In this document: piece by piece, positions 24,735 to 34,078 of the stretch
How the letters are laid out: each line of letters opens with the position of its first letter
Position numbering within the stretch: the stretch's first letter is position 1
NCBI GenBank assembly: GCA_964497185.1
Contig: CAZCBX010000003.1
Span: forward strand, 62,001 to 126,000
Direction: 5' to 3'
DNA length: 64,000 nt
Source: CAZCBX01 sp964497185
Lineage (GTDB): Bacteria > Bdellovibrionota_G > JALEGL01 > JAGRMV01
Made by a program: the position numbers and the translations under genes
The notes under the pieces: generated by a model
The model's database searches: none
Told to the model about the DNA's origin: nothing
What the model saw: only the letters and a program-made list of their open reading frames with translations

Positions 24735-25763
24735 TTATTGCAAAACGCGTAAGCGCGAAGCTGCTTTTTTCGACCACGTGCTTCGAGCCCCACCGAGCAT
24801 CATGGCTTCTTTGTATTTTTGCATGGCGCGGTCCGGTGCCACACCTTCCAACGAATAGCCCTCCAAATAATAAGTTTCTGCCTGCTCTTGCATGGCTTCT
24901 AAAAATTGTGTGGCTTTGTCATGGTGTTGGGCGCGGTTGGCTTTTTGACAGTCCACCAGCGCTTTGGTGTACTCGCTTTTTTGCACCCACTGGCGGCACT
25001 CGAAAAAATAAATTTCGGATAACAAGTTTCGTTGTTCAGGCGTCATTTGGTCCATATTCTCACCCAACAAGGCTTTGGCTTTTAATGGCTGACCATGCAA
25101 AAAATATTTTTTTGCTTTTTGAAACTGTTCATCGTTGACCGCACTGGTACGTTTCGGGGATGGCTGTCTGTTCTTGGTTGCGCTCTTTTTTTGAAGTGTT
25201 TTACTTGTAGAAACTTTTGAAGTTGCTGGCTGCTTTTTAGAAGGCGGCAAGCTATGTACAATTTCATAAGAACGACCATGGATTTCAACGGCCGAAGCAT
25301 CTTTGCCTACATGATCCAACAACACCTCATCTTTGCCCACCACTTCTTGAGGTGCGTCCAAGTATACGGTTTCAATGTTTGAATCCTGCGGCTCAGAAGA
25401 CTGCAGAGCTGCTGGTGTTTGCGTTTGAGCCAACGCACTTTGCACGCGGGGTCCTTGCCCTGGCCACATCAACCAGAGACACAGCATCAAGCTGGCGCAA
25501 AGCCATACTGCCAAACGAGGTCGGCCCCCGCTGGGCAACACACAAACCGACGTTGGGTTTCGCTGTAAGGCTTGGTCCGGCGCAAACGAATCAATCAAAT
25601 GCGTGGGTGCGTCGGCCCAAAAAAACACATGTTGTTTGCCCGCGGTGCGATAGCCAATGCAATGATTTTTCCATTGCAACTGACCTTGTGCTTTGCCGAC
25701 ACGCACAGCAAGCCAGTAATATTGGCCCGCTACCTCAACCCACAGTTTGTATGTTTTTTTCAC
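24735..25763 (-). CDS. membrane protein with cytoplasmic N-domain and C-terminal TPR-like repeats
   Basis: 342 residues. A compact N-terminal domain (about 1-80, aromatic and basic) is followed by one membrane helix (LAVWLCASLMLCLWLMW, about 83-100), a Ser/Lys/Pro-rich linker and a helical region from about 210 with TPR-like helices (KAKKYFLHGQPLKAKALLG, YTKALVDCQKANRA). I do not recognise the N-domain; it may be a degenerate FHA fold. Its start overlaps the end of the next minus-strand gene by four bases (ATGA), so the two form one unit and share the plan domain-helix-extracytoplasmic repeats. They lie 6 kb from the Tad genes. Confidence 0.65.
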   Translation of the reverse strand: MKKTYKLWVEVAGQYYWLAVRVGKAQGQLQWKNHCIGYRTAGKQHVFFWADAPTHLIDSFAPDQALQRNPTSVCVLPSGGRPRLAVWLCASLMLCLWLMWPGQGPRVQSALAQTQTPAALQSSEPQDSNIETVYLDAPQEVVGKDEVLLDHVGKDASAVEIHGRSYEIVHSLPPSKKQPATSKVSTSKTLQKKSATKNRQPSPKRTSAVNDEQFQKAKKYFLHGQPLKAKALLGENMDQMTPEQRNLLSEIYFFECRQWVQKSEYTKALVDCQKANRAQHHDKATQFLEAMQEQAETYYLEGYSLEGVAPDRAMQKYKEAMMLGGARSTWSKKAASRLRVLQ

Positions 25764-26854
25764 CGAAGACCCGCCTCTCTCATTTCACGTTGAATTTTGG
25801 ATCGATTGGGGCTCATGGGGTCAATCATTTCCTGCAATATTTTCTGGTAATAGCGGCGTGCGCGCGGCAAATCTTGGTTGCGAACCAACAAACGGGCTTG
25901 GCGCAGCGTGGTTTCAAAAAGCTGCTTTTGCTCACCCACAATTTTTTCATACAATGTTTGATAGGCCGCAGGAATGGGCTGCTGGTTTTGCTGTAGCGCT
26001 TTGATGGATTTACGCATGGCTTGTTTGGCGCGCAGCAAATTGCCCGATATGGCGTTTCTTTCTAAAAATAATTTTTCAGCCACGTGAAACCACTTTTCAG
26101 GGTCCACCTGGGTGGCTTCCATTTGGCTTTTTTGCACATACAAATTTCGAACACCCCAGGGCATCGCCAATGGTTGTTGGGTTACAAATTCAAGCCGATT
26201 GACCCCCGGCTGAAGATACGTGGCTGGCAGGGCCACCCGAGCTTCTCTGGCCCACGTGTTGATGGATGGAGTCAAAGATTCCAATCGCTGGCCGTTGAGT
26301 TCGATCCATACGGCATCACTGCTTGGGATGTTACCCGGTGTAAAATAGAAGGTCATGGCTTGGGGTGTGTTTGTGGTAAATGCAAAGGATAGAACATCGG
26401 TGGGGCCTTGACCCGCGATTTCATGCCCATAAGTGCCTTTGGCAGGCAATGTAACGACTGTACGCTCGGCTTGCACCACTGGTTTAGACGGCGCGCTGAT
26501 CATCAAAACTACAAGCCCCACAAGGGCCACCACCAGTGGCAACAATGACCAAATTCTGGACACCCTGCCGATTGAAAAACAGCCCACCTGCAAACCATCC
26601 TTCAACACGGGTATTTTTTCTCCTTGTGCGGTTAAAAAAATGAGGTTTTTGGCTTTACGAATCAATGTGCCTTCAAATGCATCGATGTCTTGACCAAATA
26701 AAATCAAGTCGTTAGAGCCATCACTTCCCAGCGATATTGATTTTTGGTGCAGGTTGAAAAATTGGCATCGACCGGTGACATTGTGCTTGATTTGCAGCTG
26801 TGGCTGCCACCATGTTTGCCAAAAACGCGCAATGATTTGAAAAACTCGCTTCAT
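25760..26854 (-). CDS. membrane protein with FHA-like N-terminal domain
   Basis: 364 residues from the ATG at 26854; the frame runs up to 26914. Residues about 35-105 show a weak FHA pattern (SISLGSDGSNDLILFG...FEGTLIRK...VLKDGLQVGCFSIGRVSR), lacking the classical SxxH. One membrane helix (LLPLVVALVGLVVLMIS) follows, then a beta-rich region (IWIELNGQRLESL-like lectin or Ig character) and a C-terminal helical repeat region (LRQARLLVRNQDLPRARRYYQKIL). FHA domains read phosphothreonine, and Ser/Thr kinases are present in the window, but the phosphopeptide residues are not evident. Paired with the TPR gene downstream. Confidence 0.6.
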   Translation of the reverse strand: MKRVFQIIARFWQTWWQPQLQIKHNVTGRCQFFNLHQKSISLGSDGSNDLILFGQDIDAFEGTLIRKAKNLIFLTAQGEKIPVLKDGLQVGCFSIGRVSRIWSLLPLVVALVGLVVLMISAPSKPVVQAERTVVTLPAKGTYGHEIAGQGPTDVLSFAFTTNTPQAMTFYFTPGNIPSSDAVWIELNGQRLESLTPSINTWAREARVALPATYLQPGVNRLEFVTQQPLAMPWGVRNLYVQKSQMEATQVDPEKWFHVAEKLFLERNAISGNLLRAKQAMRKSIKALQQNQQPIPAAYQTLYEKIVGEQKQLFETTLRQARLLVRNQDLPRARRYYQKILQEMIDPMSPNRSKIQREMREAGLR

Positions 26855-26922
26855 GGGTAAAGTAATTGCAAGCTGCTTGCCAAAACCTTGTTTTTTCACT
26901 TTTTTCGGATACATCTAATCAA

Positions 26923-29676
26923 ATGATGAAAAATAAATTTGGTTTTGCTTGCTGTCTTTTACTTTTGGCCTCTTTTGCGTATGGGCAAGAAAGTCCCATA
27001 CTTGATATTGCTTTTAAGCGTTTTGTCTTGGACAACGGCCTTCGAGTGATCATTGCCGAAGACCATAAGGCGCCGATTGTGGCTGTGCATACCCGATACC
27101 ACGTGGGATCTAAAAATGAACCCGATGGTCGCCGCGGCTTTGCTCATCTTTTTGAACATTTGTTGTTTCAAGGCAGCGAAAATCTAGACCAGGAGTTTTT
27201 TGATACACAAAAGCTGTTGGGCCTGACCAGCATCAACGGCACCACCTCCTACGACCGAACCAATTATTTTCAAACTGTGCCCAAACAAAACTTAGATGCT
27301 TTGCTGTGGGTGGAATCCGATCGAATGGGGCACGTATTGGGCTCGCTGACGCAAGATAAACTGGAAAACCAAGTCAGCGTGGTGCTCAACGAATTGGGCG
27401 AAACTCAAAATCAACCCTATCGCGGCGTTCTTTTTGATTACTTTCCCCAAGCCACTTACCCCTTGGGTCATCCTTATTCATGGCCTGTCATCGGGGCAGA
27501 AGAAGACCTTCGTGCGGCTACATTGCAAGATGCCAAACAGTGGTTTCGGGATTATTATGGTCCCAACAACGCAGTGTTGGTGATCGTCGGTGATGTCGAA
27601 ACAGAAAAAGTCATTGAGAGGGTCCGTCACTACTATGGCGCCATTAAGCCAGGGCCACTTAAACCAAAAGTAAAAAAGTGGGTGGCCAAACGCACAGGCC
27701 ACCGCAAAGATCTGCTGCACGATGATGTGCCTTTTGTTCAGCTGATACAATCTTGGAATGTACCCGCTTATGGCGATCAGGCATACGCCCATTTGCAACT
27801 GTTTGCCGACTTGATGAGTGAAGGCAAGAATGCACCCCTTTGGAAAACCCTTCACCTGGATGAAAATTTGGTCAGCAGTGTTTTTGCTTATGTGGATGAC
27901 CGTGAGCTGGGCAGCCAGTTCAACATCGTAGCCACTCTCAAAGCCCATGCACAAGCCCAGCAAGTCAGCCAGCGCATCGATGCATTGCTTGATCATCACA
28001 TCAAAAAAGGCTTTTCCAAAAGCCGCGTAGAGAGCATTCGCAACCGCAATAAAGCAAAATTATTAAAAAGCATGGAAAAGGTGGGCGGCTTCGGTGGCAA
28101 AGCTCGGTTGCTGGCCAAAAATGAAATTCAAAACAATGGCGCTGAAAACTATCAGTCTCTTTTTCAATGGTATTTTGCTTCAGATCCAAAACAAGTGCTT
28201 GCTTCAGCAAAAAAATGGTTGCGTGATGGCAAATATGAAGTGGTCATCGCACCCGATACCCAACAGCCGCAACCAACTGTGGATGCCCCGCGTGAAAAAA
28301 TGCCGACCTTGCCTACTGATATTCCGGAAGCGTCTTTTCCAACCATCAACAAACAAACGCTATCCAATGGTCTTGATCTCTATCATGCCCAAAGGCAATC
28401 CATCGCTCGGCTTCAAATTGAATTAATTTTTCACCATGGGCGCATAGACGACCCCAAAGACAAGGTAGGATTAAATTACGCGGTTTTTGCTTTGCTCAAT
28501 GAAGGCACCCGTAAATACACCGGGCCTGAGCTTTCGGAAGCATTTGATAATTTGGGCGCCACCTTCACCCCGTCCCCGGGCATCTATCGCAGCTCCATCT
28601 TGATCGAAGCCAACAAAGAAAACATTCAAGACGTGCTCAAATTGGCCAATCATGTGATGGACCATCCAACTTTTCCGGACCAAGAATGGACCCGCATTCA
28701 ATCCAGCCTTTCTGATTACGAGGAGAAAAAAACTTCTCAGCCCGGGGGTGTCGCCTCAGACCTTTTGGGTGTGCAATATTTTGGCGCCGACCATCCTCTT
28801 GCTGGAGAGCAGTGGGGGCAGGCCAAAAATCTTGAGCAAATATCCACCAAAGACATTGCCAATTATTGGTCGGATGTGGTTAAAAAACAGCTTACCACTA
28901 GCATCGTGGTGGGTGATGCAACCATGGAAGAAGCCAAGCAAATCACCGACACTTTGACCCGCCATTTTGAGGTGGCTCAAAACACCCAAACGCCCGCAGG
29001 TAAAAGAGTGCAAACAACCGATAAGCCTCAAATTTACTGGTATGATTTTCCTGGTACATCCCAAACCGTTATTTTATCCGCGGCACCGTTTCCATTGGCT
29101 TCGGCATCCAAAGAAAACGTTGCCCTGGACATGGCCAACCAAATTTTTGGACGTGCCAACTCTTCGCGCATCAACATGAATTTGCGTGAAGACAAAGGCT
29201 GGACCTACGGTGTGCGCAGCTATGCCCAAGACCTTCGCACACACCGAATTTGGAGCATCCGCACCCAAGTTCAAAGTGACAAAACCTATGAAGCCTTCAT
29301 GGAGCTAAAAAAGGAAATCGAGTACCTGCAAAATCCCGCGCGCAGCTTCACACCCGAAGAAATTCAGGATACGCGACGCAATCGCCTGATGACTTTAACC
29401 AGTCAATGGGAAACCACCGATGCCGTAGCCGATAGCGTGCATGCCATTGCATCTAAGGGTTATCCCTTGGACTTTTACCAAACCTACACCCAAACCCTCA
29501 AGTCATTGCAACCCGACTTAATCCGTGCTCAGGCCAAAGAACACATGCTCATGGATCAGAGTATGTGGGTGCTGGTGGGCGATGGCGACATCATCGCGCC
29601 CCAACTTAAAAAAATCCAATGGGCGCAAGTCACGCAGCTGGATGCGCAAGGCGCTGCATTAAAAAAGGAAAAATGA
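26923..29676 (+). CDS. M16 family zinc peptidase (insulinase/pitrilysin type), secreted
   Basis: 917 residues from ATG-ATG at 26923. Signal peptide (ACCLLLLASFAYG). The first M16 domain has the inverted zinc motif HLFEH (75-79) in GRRGFAHLFEHLLFQGS and the downstream NELGETQNQPY. The second half (from about residue 490, LSNGLDLYHAQRQSIARLQ) is a second M16 domain lacking the zinc motif, as usual for the regulatory half. Periplasmic peptide or protein degradation is the likely role. It is divergent from the FHA-like gene; about 68 bases separate the preferred starts. Confidence 0.92.
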   Translation: MMKNKFGFACCLLLLASFAYGQESPILDIAFKRFVLDNGLRVIIAEDHKAPIVAVHTRYHVGSKNEPDGRRGFAHLFEHLLFQGSENLDQEFFDTQKLLGLTSINGTTSYDRTNYFQTVPKQNLDALLWVESDRMGHVLGSLTQDKLENQVSVVLNELGETQNQPYRGVLFDYFPQATYPLGHPYSWPVIGAEEDLRAATLQDAKQWFRDYYGPNNAVLVIVGDVETEKVIERVRHYYGAIKPGPLKPKVKKWVAKRTGHRKDLLHDDVPFVQLIQSWNVPAYGDQAYAHLQLFADLMSEGKNAPLWKTLHLDENLVSSVFAYVDDRELGSQFNIVATLKAHAQAQQVSQRIDALLDHHIKKGFSKSRVESIRNRNKAKLLKSMEKVGGFGGKARLLAKNEIQNNGAENYQSLFQWYFASDPKQVLASAKKWLRDGKYEVVIAPDTQQPQPTVDAPREKMPTLPTDIPEASFPTINKQTLSNGLDLYHAQRQSIARLQIELIFHHGRIDDPKDKVGLNYAVFALLNEGTRKYTGPELSEAFDNLGATFTPSPGIYRSSILIEANKENIQDVLKLANHVMDHPTFPDQEWTRIQSSLSDYEEKKTSQPGGVASDLLGVQYFGADHPLAGEQWGQAKNLEQISTKDIANYWSDVVKKQLTTSIVVGDATMEEAKQITDTLTRHFEVAQNTQTPAGKRVQTTDKPQIYWYDFPGTSQTVILSAAPFPLASASKENVALDMANQIFGRANSSRINMNLREDKGWTYGVRSYAQDLRTHRIWSIRTQVQSDKTYEAFMELKKEIEYLQNPARSFTPEEIQDTRRNRLMTLTSQWETTDAVADSVHAIASKGYPLDFYQTYTQTLKSLQPDLIRAQAKEHMLMDQSMWVLVGDGDIIAPQLKKIQWAQVTQLDAQGAALKKEK

Positions 29677-29732
29677 GTATTGCCAAATGAGCCAAATCAG
29701 ATAGGAAGATAACGTCGATCGACTGCTCATGT

Positions 29733-29822
29733 GCCGGAGTGGCGAAATTGGTAGACGCACGGGACTTAAAATCCCGAGGGGTTAATAGCCCCGTGTCGGT
29801 TCAAGTCCGACCTCCGGTACCA
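29733..29822 (+). tRNA. tRNA-Leu (anticodon TAA), CCA encoded
   Basis: Class II tRNA of about 90 bases: acceptor GCCGGAG/CTCCGGT, D arm with TTGGTAGACGC, anticodon stem CGGGA/TCCCG around CTTAAAA (anticodon TAA), a long variable arm (GGGGTTAATAGCCCC region), T arm GTCGGTTCAAGTCCGAC, then A73 and CCA. It lies alone between the M16 peptidase and yqgE genes. Confidence 0.97.
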
Positions 29823-29901
29823 TACCAATCCTTTCAACATATCCATTTGAAATAACCACCGATGGTTGTGTTCGAAAGTGAACGTGATATAAGCGCACTC
29901 C

Positions 29902-30480
29902 ATGTCGAAACCACTGCATCTTTTGGTCGCTACCCCTGGCTTTGAAGATCCTTTTTTTGAAAAAACCGTCAGCTTGCTTTTGGATCATTCACCCGAAGGC
30001 GCGATGGGCGTCGTACTCAATCGGTCGCTGTCGGTCAGCGCACACGACATTTTGGAACAAGCCTATTTGGATGAAAAAGACCCCGATGGTTTATGGGCCG
30101 ATGATCTAAAAAAAATTCCTGTTTATTGGGGTGGCCCCATGGAATCCACCCGAGCTTTTGTTTTGCATAACCAAGCCAGCGTCGCCGAAAACGACACCGA
30201 AGTGGCACCCGGCTGGTTTATCAGCAGCACATTGTTGGCTTTGGAACAACACTGCATGCACAAAGGCGAAGCGCACAGCCATGTACAACTTATTTTGGGC
30301 TACGCCGGCTGGTCTGAAGGTCAGCTAGAAGACGAGCTAAAAGAGGACGTATGGCTTGAATTGCCCATCAAAGCCCAATTATTGGAAATCTCTCGGGCCA
30401 CACTGTGGGAAGATATTCTAGCCAAGCATGGCATTTCAATGGCCAACTGGGTTTTGCCCCATTCCGATAAAGTTCATTAA
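29902..30480 (+). CDS. yqgE: YqgE/AlgH family protein (UPF0301)
   Basis: 192 residues. Family features: LLVATPGFEDPFFEKTVSLL at the N-terminus, HSPEGAMGVVLNRSL, VYWGGPMESTRAFVLH and LILGYAGWSEGQLEDEL. The structure is known for the family, the biochemical role is not; AlgH was first named as an alginate regulator in Pseudomonas. It ends eight bases from a convergent gene. Confidence 0.93.
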   Translation: MSKPLHLLVATPGFEDPFFEKTVSLLLDHSPEGAMGVVLNRSLSVSAHDILEQAYLDEKDPDGLWADDLKKIPVYWGGPMESTRAFVLHNQASVAENDTEVAPGWFISSTLLALEQHCMHKGEAHSHVQLILGYAGWSEGQLEDELKEDVWLELPIKAQLLEISRATLWEDILAKHGISMANWVLPHSDKVH

Positions 30481-30487
30481 GCACTGC

Positions 30488-31372
30488 CTACCGCCACTGC
30501 GCTTGCACCCAAGCTTTTTCCTTGGCTGGTAATTTTTGGGCAAACCGATCGGCCGCTTCCTTGGCTTGCACACTGCCGTCTTGCACCAAATATTCAATCA
30601 TTTTAATGGGCAACCGAGATCGGCTTTCTTTGTGTAATGCTTGAACCAGAGCATCATAATCTCTCGGTCCGCCAGGCCTGGTTAAACCATAGACAGCGGC
30701 CTGCCGAATTTCCAGTACAGGATTTTTTAATTTCTTCCGAAACAGTGCTGCATCATCGGCAGTGCTGACCCAAGCCAACAAACCGAGCCAGAAAGGCTCT
30801 TGTGCGACTTTGCTCTGTTCCACCTCTTTTTTTAAAAAACGTTTTGCTTCAGGAGCATCCCAGTGTTGCATATACGTAGGATCAATCGCATCGATGTTTT
30901 GCAAACTGCGATAGGCTTGGGCCAATTTTTGCGTCACCAGTGAATCCGTATCTTTCTGCCAGCGGATTGATGCGAGCCAGGCATGACCTATGCCTTCAAT
31001 CGGCAGCAGCATCAAGGCATCGATCACCGACTGGTTGGACAGTCCCGAAGTTTGCAGCGGCATCAAGGCTGCGCGATACTTTGCAGAGTCTGTCGCCAAA
31101 ATGGCCTTTAGGGCATCTCGCCGAACATCCGTGTCCATCAGCTGGTCCAAGGCAACTTGACAAAAAAACAGCAGCGAGGCATCCGAAGAAAAAAGCGTCA
31201 GCTGGCGAAGGGCCTTTTTTTGGGCCGATGGTGGTTTGTCGAAAAAAGAAGATGTAAGCCATTGAATCGAGGCTTGATTGGCCGCCCGCACTGGTTCGAT
31301 CTGCGTCGCATACCAACCGAAAATCAAACAACTCACCCACAATCGCCACAAAAAAGGCTTTAAAAAGGCCAT
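30488..31372 (-). CDS. secreted HEAT-repeat-like protein of unknown function
   Basis: 294 residues from the ATG at 31372; another ATG at 31399 is possible. Hydrophobic signal region (LWVSCLIFGWYATQ), then helical repeats with HEAT-like units (VALDQLMDTDVRRDALKAIL; LKNPVLEIRQAAVYGLTRP). HEAT proteins are scaffolds; no catalytic motif is visible. It is divergent from the Tad secretin gene, with overlapping promoter space, so they may be co-regulated. Confidence 0.65.
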   Translation of the reverse strand: MAFLKPFLWRLWVSCLIFGWYATQIEPVRAANQASIQWLTSSFFDKPPSAQKKALRQLTLFSSDASLLFFCQVALDQLMDTDVRRDALKAILATDSAKYRAALMPLQTSGLSNQSVIDALMLLPIEGIGHAWLASIRWQKDTDSLVTQKLAQAYRSLQNIDAIDPTYMQHWDAPEAKRFLKKEVEQSKVAQEPFWLGLLAWVSTADDAALFRKKLKNPVLEIRQAAVYGLTRPGGPRDYDALVQALHKESRSRLPIKMIEYLVQDGSVQAKEAADRFAQKLPAKEKAWVQAQWR

Positions 31373-31418
31373 TATTTTGTTTTGAGGCTTGGCATTCATA
31401 TTGCTTTTGTACTGCAAT

Positions 31419-32813
31419 ATGAGAACAACATCGAATTTTTTACACTTTACCTTTATTTTTATTTTGGCGCTTCCTGCGTGGGCACAAACCTCTGTTTTTA
31501 TCAAACCAGGTCACCAACAGGTCATTGAGCGTGAAGGCATCACCAAAGCTTCCATCGGTGATCCACGCATTGCCAGCCTGAACGACCCCGGCAATGGTCG
31601 CCAAATCATCGTCACCGGTAAGCGCGCGGGGCAAACCAATCTTTTGGTGTGGACCGAAGATCAACAAAAACACAGCTACACCATCATTGTTGAAACCCAA
31701 TCCCAAAGTACCATCAGCGAAATTCGACGTTTATTGGGCGGCATTGAAGGCATCCAAATTGATCAAGTCGGCGGGTTTATCCTCATCGATGGACAATTGT
31801 ACCGCGGCGAAGATTTAGAGCTTGTTCAGCGCATTTCACAGCTGTATAAAAATGTTAAAAACTACACCAAGGTCAGTCCCAAGGCGTTAACCTTTTTAAA
31901 GAAGATTGTAGAAGAAAAATTGGCCAGCCAAGGCATGACCCAAGTGTCGGTGCATAGCGCCGGTGACACTTTGTATTTAAAAGGCTTTGTCACCAGTGCC
32001 ATGGACCAAGAGCGTGCGTTGAAAATTGCACAAAACATTTATTTTCAGACCCAAAGCCATTTGCGCATGGGCGTGCAGGTGGAAAATCAAATTTGGGTGG
32101 ATTTAAAATTCATGGAGGTGATGTCCGACAAACTCGATGACATCGGTTTTGGCTGGCCAGAAGCCATAGATGTACAGGGTCAGTTTTCAACCAGCCAGTT
32201 TCGCTCGGCAACCTCCAATATCTCGGCTGCTGGCAACGTAACCCTCAAAACATTGGTCAAACGTGGCCAGGCCAAAGTGCTCTCCAATCCCAAACTGCTG
32301 GTTCGCAACGGCAAAACCGCCACTTTCGATGCCGGTGGCGAGTTGCCCATACGTCTGGTTTCCGAACGAACAGCCAACGTGGTGTTCAAGTCTTACGGCC
32401 TTCACATTGAAATCGATGCCACGGCCGATGCTTCCAACAAAGTATTCTTAGACATTCGCAGTCGCATCAGTGATTTGGATCTATCCACGGAAATCGATGG
32501 ACTGCCCTCCATTGTTGAGCACAAAGTCAATACAGCCGTTGACTTAGAGTACGGGCAAACAGTTGCCCTGGCCGGCCTGATTGAAGCACGGCAAAGCAAA
32601 GCCACCAAAAAATTTCCTTTCTTGGGCCACATTCCAATTTTGGGAGAGCTGTTTAAAAGCCGAAACTTTCGCAACAACCAGTCTGAGTTTGTGATGTTTC
32701 TTACGCCCCATAACGGCAATGCTGATCGCCCCCTACACCTCTACGAAGAGCAAAACATGCACGATCGGTTTAAAGAAATGGACGAAAAACTAAAATTTTC
32801 CATCTTGGACTAA
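31419..32813 (+). CDS. cpaC: Tad/Flp-type secretin (CpaC/RcpA)
   Basis: 464 residues with a signal peptide (FIFILALPAWA). N-terminal pilus-assembly domain (PGHQQVIEREGITKASIGDP, ITGKRAGQTNLLVW-like), a BON-like middle region, and the C-terminal secretin core (GELPIRLVSERTANVVFKSY, VEHKVNTAVDLEYGQTVALAGL, FPFLGHIPILGELFKSRNF, EFVMFLTP). It forms the outer-membrane pore of the Tad apparatus. First gene of the cluster; cpaF follows after 17 bases. Confidence 0.93.
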   Translation: MRTTSNFLHFTFIFILALPAWAQTSVFIKPGHQQVIEREGITKASIGDPRIASLNDPGNGRQIIVTGKRAGQTNLLVWTEDQQKHSYTIIVETQSQSTISEIRRLLGGIEGIQIDQVGGFILIDGQLYRGEDLELVQRISQLYKNVKNYTKVSPKALTFLKKIVEEKLASQGMTQVSVHSAGDTLYLKGFVTSAMDQERALKIAQNIYFQTQSHLRMGVQVENQIWVDLKFMEVMSDKLDDIGFGWPEAIDVQGQFSTSQFRSATSNISAAGNVTLKTLVKRGQAKVLSNPKLLVRNGKTATFDAGGELPIRLVSERTANVVFKSYGLHIEIDATADASNKVFLDIRSRISDLDLSTEIDGLPSIVEHKVNTAVDLEYGQTVALAGLIEARQSKATKKFPFLGHIPILGELFKSRNFRNNQSEFVMFLTPHNGNADRPLHLYEEQNMHDRFKEMDEKLKFSILD

Positions 32814-32830
32814 GAAGAAAAGAGGCCGCC

Positions 32831-34078
32831 ATGCAAAAACAAAAAATCAAACAAGCCATTCACGACAACCTGCTGTCCATCATTGACCTGCGCGAAATTG
32901 ATGCATCGACGATGAAAGATCCAACTTTTCAACAACAAGTTAAAGCCAAAATTAAAACAAGTCTTGAAGGTCAGCCGTGGGCTTTAAAAAACAGCGAAAC
33001 TGAAAAAATGATGAACGAAGTCATCACTGAAGCCATAGGTTTAGGCCCTTTGGAAATTTTGCTGCGCGACCCCGCCGTGACTGAAATCATGGTCAATGGC
33101 CACAACCATATTTTTGTCGAGCATCAAGGCACCCTCAAAAAAACACCGCTGGCCTTTATGTCCGATGAGTCCATGAGAGCAGTGATTCAACGAATCATTT
33201 CGCCACTGGGCCGACGCATTGATGAATCCTCGCCCATGGTGGATGCACGACTGCCCGATGGCTCAAGGGTCAATGTGATCATTCCACCACTTTCATTAAT
33301 TGGACCTGTAATCACCATTCGAAAGTTTTCCAAGCAAAATTTTACATTAAGAAATTTGGTGGACATGAAATCACTGTCCGGTCAAGCCGCACAGTTCATT
33401 GATTTTTGTGTCAAACACAAAAAGAACATCATCATTGCTGGCGGCACAGGCTCAGGCAAAACCACTTTTTTAAATGCTGTATCCAAATCCATTGGCAAAC
33501 AAGAACGCGTGGTGACCATTGAAGACGCAGCCGAGCTGAAATTATCGCAGGACCATGTGATTTCACTGGAGACACGTCCTGCCAATGTGGAAGGCCAAGG
33601 TTTGGTGGCCATTCGTGATTTACTCAAAAACGCGCTGCGCATGCGACCCGACCGAATCATCATCGGCGAATGTCGTGGCGAAGAAGCATTGGACATGCTT
33701 CAAGCCATGAACACCGGCCATGACGGATCCCTCACCACACTCCACGCAAACTCTCCGCGCGATGCGCTAAGTCGTTTGGAAACCATGATTCTCATGGCTG
33801 GATTTGATCTTCCACTCAAAGCCATCCGCGACCAAATATCCAGCTCGGTGGACATTGTGGTGTATGTCACCCGCGATGAAAAGGGCCAGCGTCGGGTCAC
33901 CCACATCACCGAAGTGGGTCGAACCGAGGGCGAGATTATCACCATGAACCACGTATTTGAGCTTAATCGCAACACCCAACAGCTAAGCTTTAACCAACAA
34001 CAGCCACGCTTTTTTCAAGACCTGCCTGACACAGTCAAAACCGCAGCCATGAAACTTTTGTTTGGAGAGGCATCATGA
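32831..34078 (+). CDS. cpaF: Tad pilus/secretion ATPase CpaF (TadA)
   Basis: 415 residues, type II/IV secretion hexameric ATPase. N-terminal domain (GPLEILLRDPAVTEIMVNG), Walker A GGTGSGKTT (about 203-211), Asp box VVTIEDAAELKL, Walker B RIIIGECRGEEALDMLQAM and His box DGSLTTLHANSPRDAL. It powers assembly of Flp pili or secretion through the CpaC pore. It overlaps tadB by four bases. Confidence 0.95.
   Translation: MQKQKIKQAIHDNLLSIIDLREIDASTMKDPTFQQQVKAKIKTSLEGQPWALKNSETEKMMNEVITEAIGLGPLEILLRDPAVTEIMVNGHNHIFVEHQGTLKKTPLAFMSDESMRAVIQRIISPLGRRIDESSPMVDARLPDGSRVNVIIPPLSLIGPVITIRKFSKQNFTLRNLVDMKSLSGQAAQFIDFCVKHKKNIIIAGGTGSGKTTFLNAVSKSIGKQERVVTIEDAAELKLSQDHVISLETRPANVEGQGLVAIRDLLKNALRMRPDRIIIGECRGEEALDMLQAMNTGHDGSLTTLHANSPRDALSRLETMILMAGFDLPLKAIRDQISSSVDIVVYVTRDEKGQRRVTHITEVGRTEGEIITMNHVFELNRNTQQLSFNQQQPRFFQDLPDTVKTAAMKLLFGEAS

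Noticed and set aside
25352..25996. 214-residue plus-strand frame
   Set aside because: Antisense to the coupled TPR/FHA-like pair, which has better composition, membrane helices and start/stop overlap.
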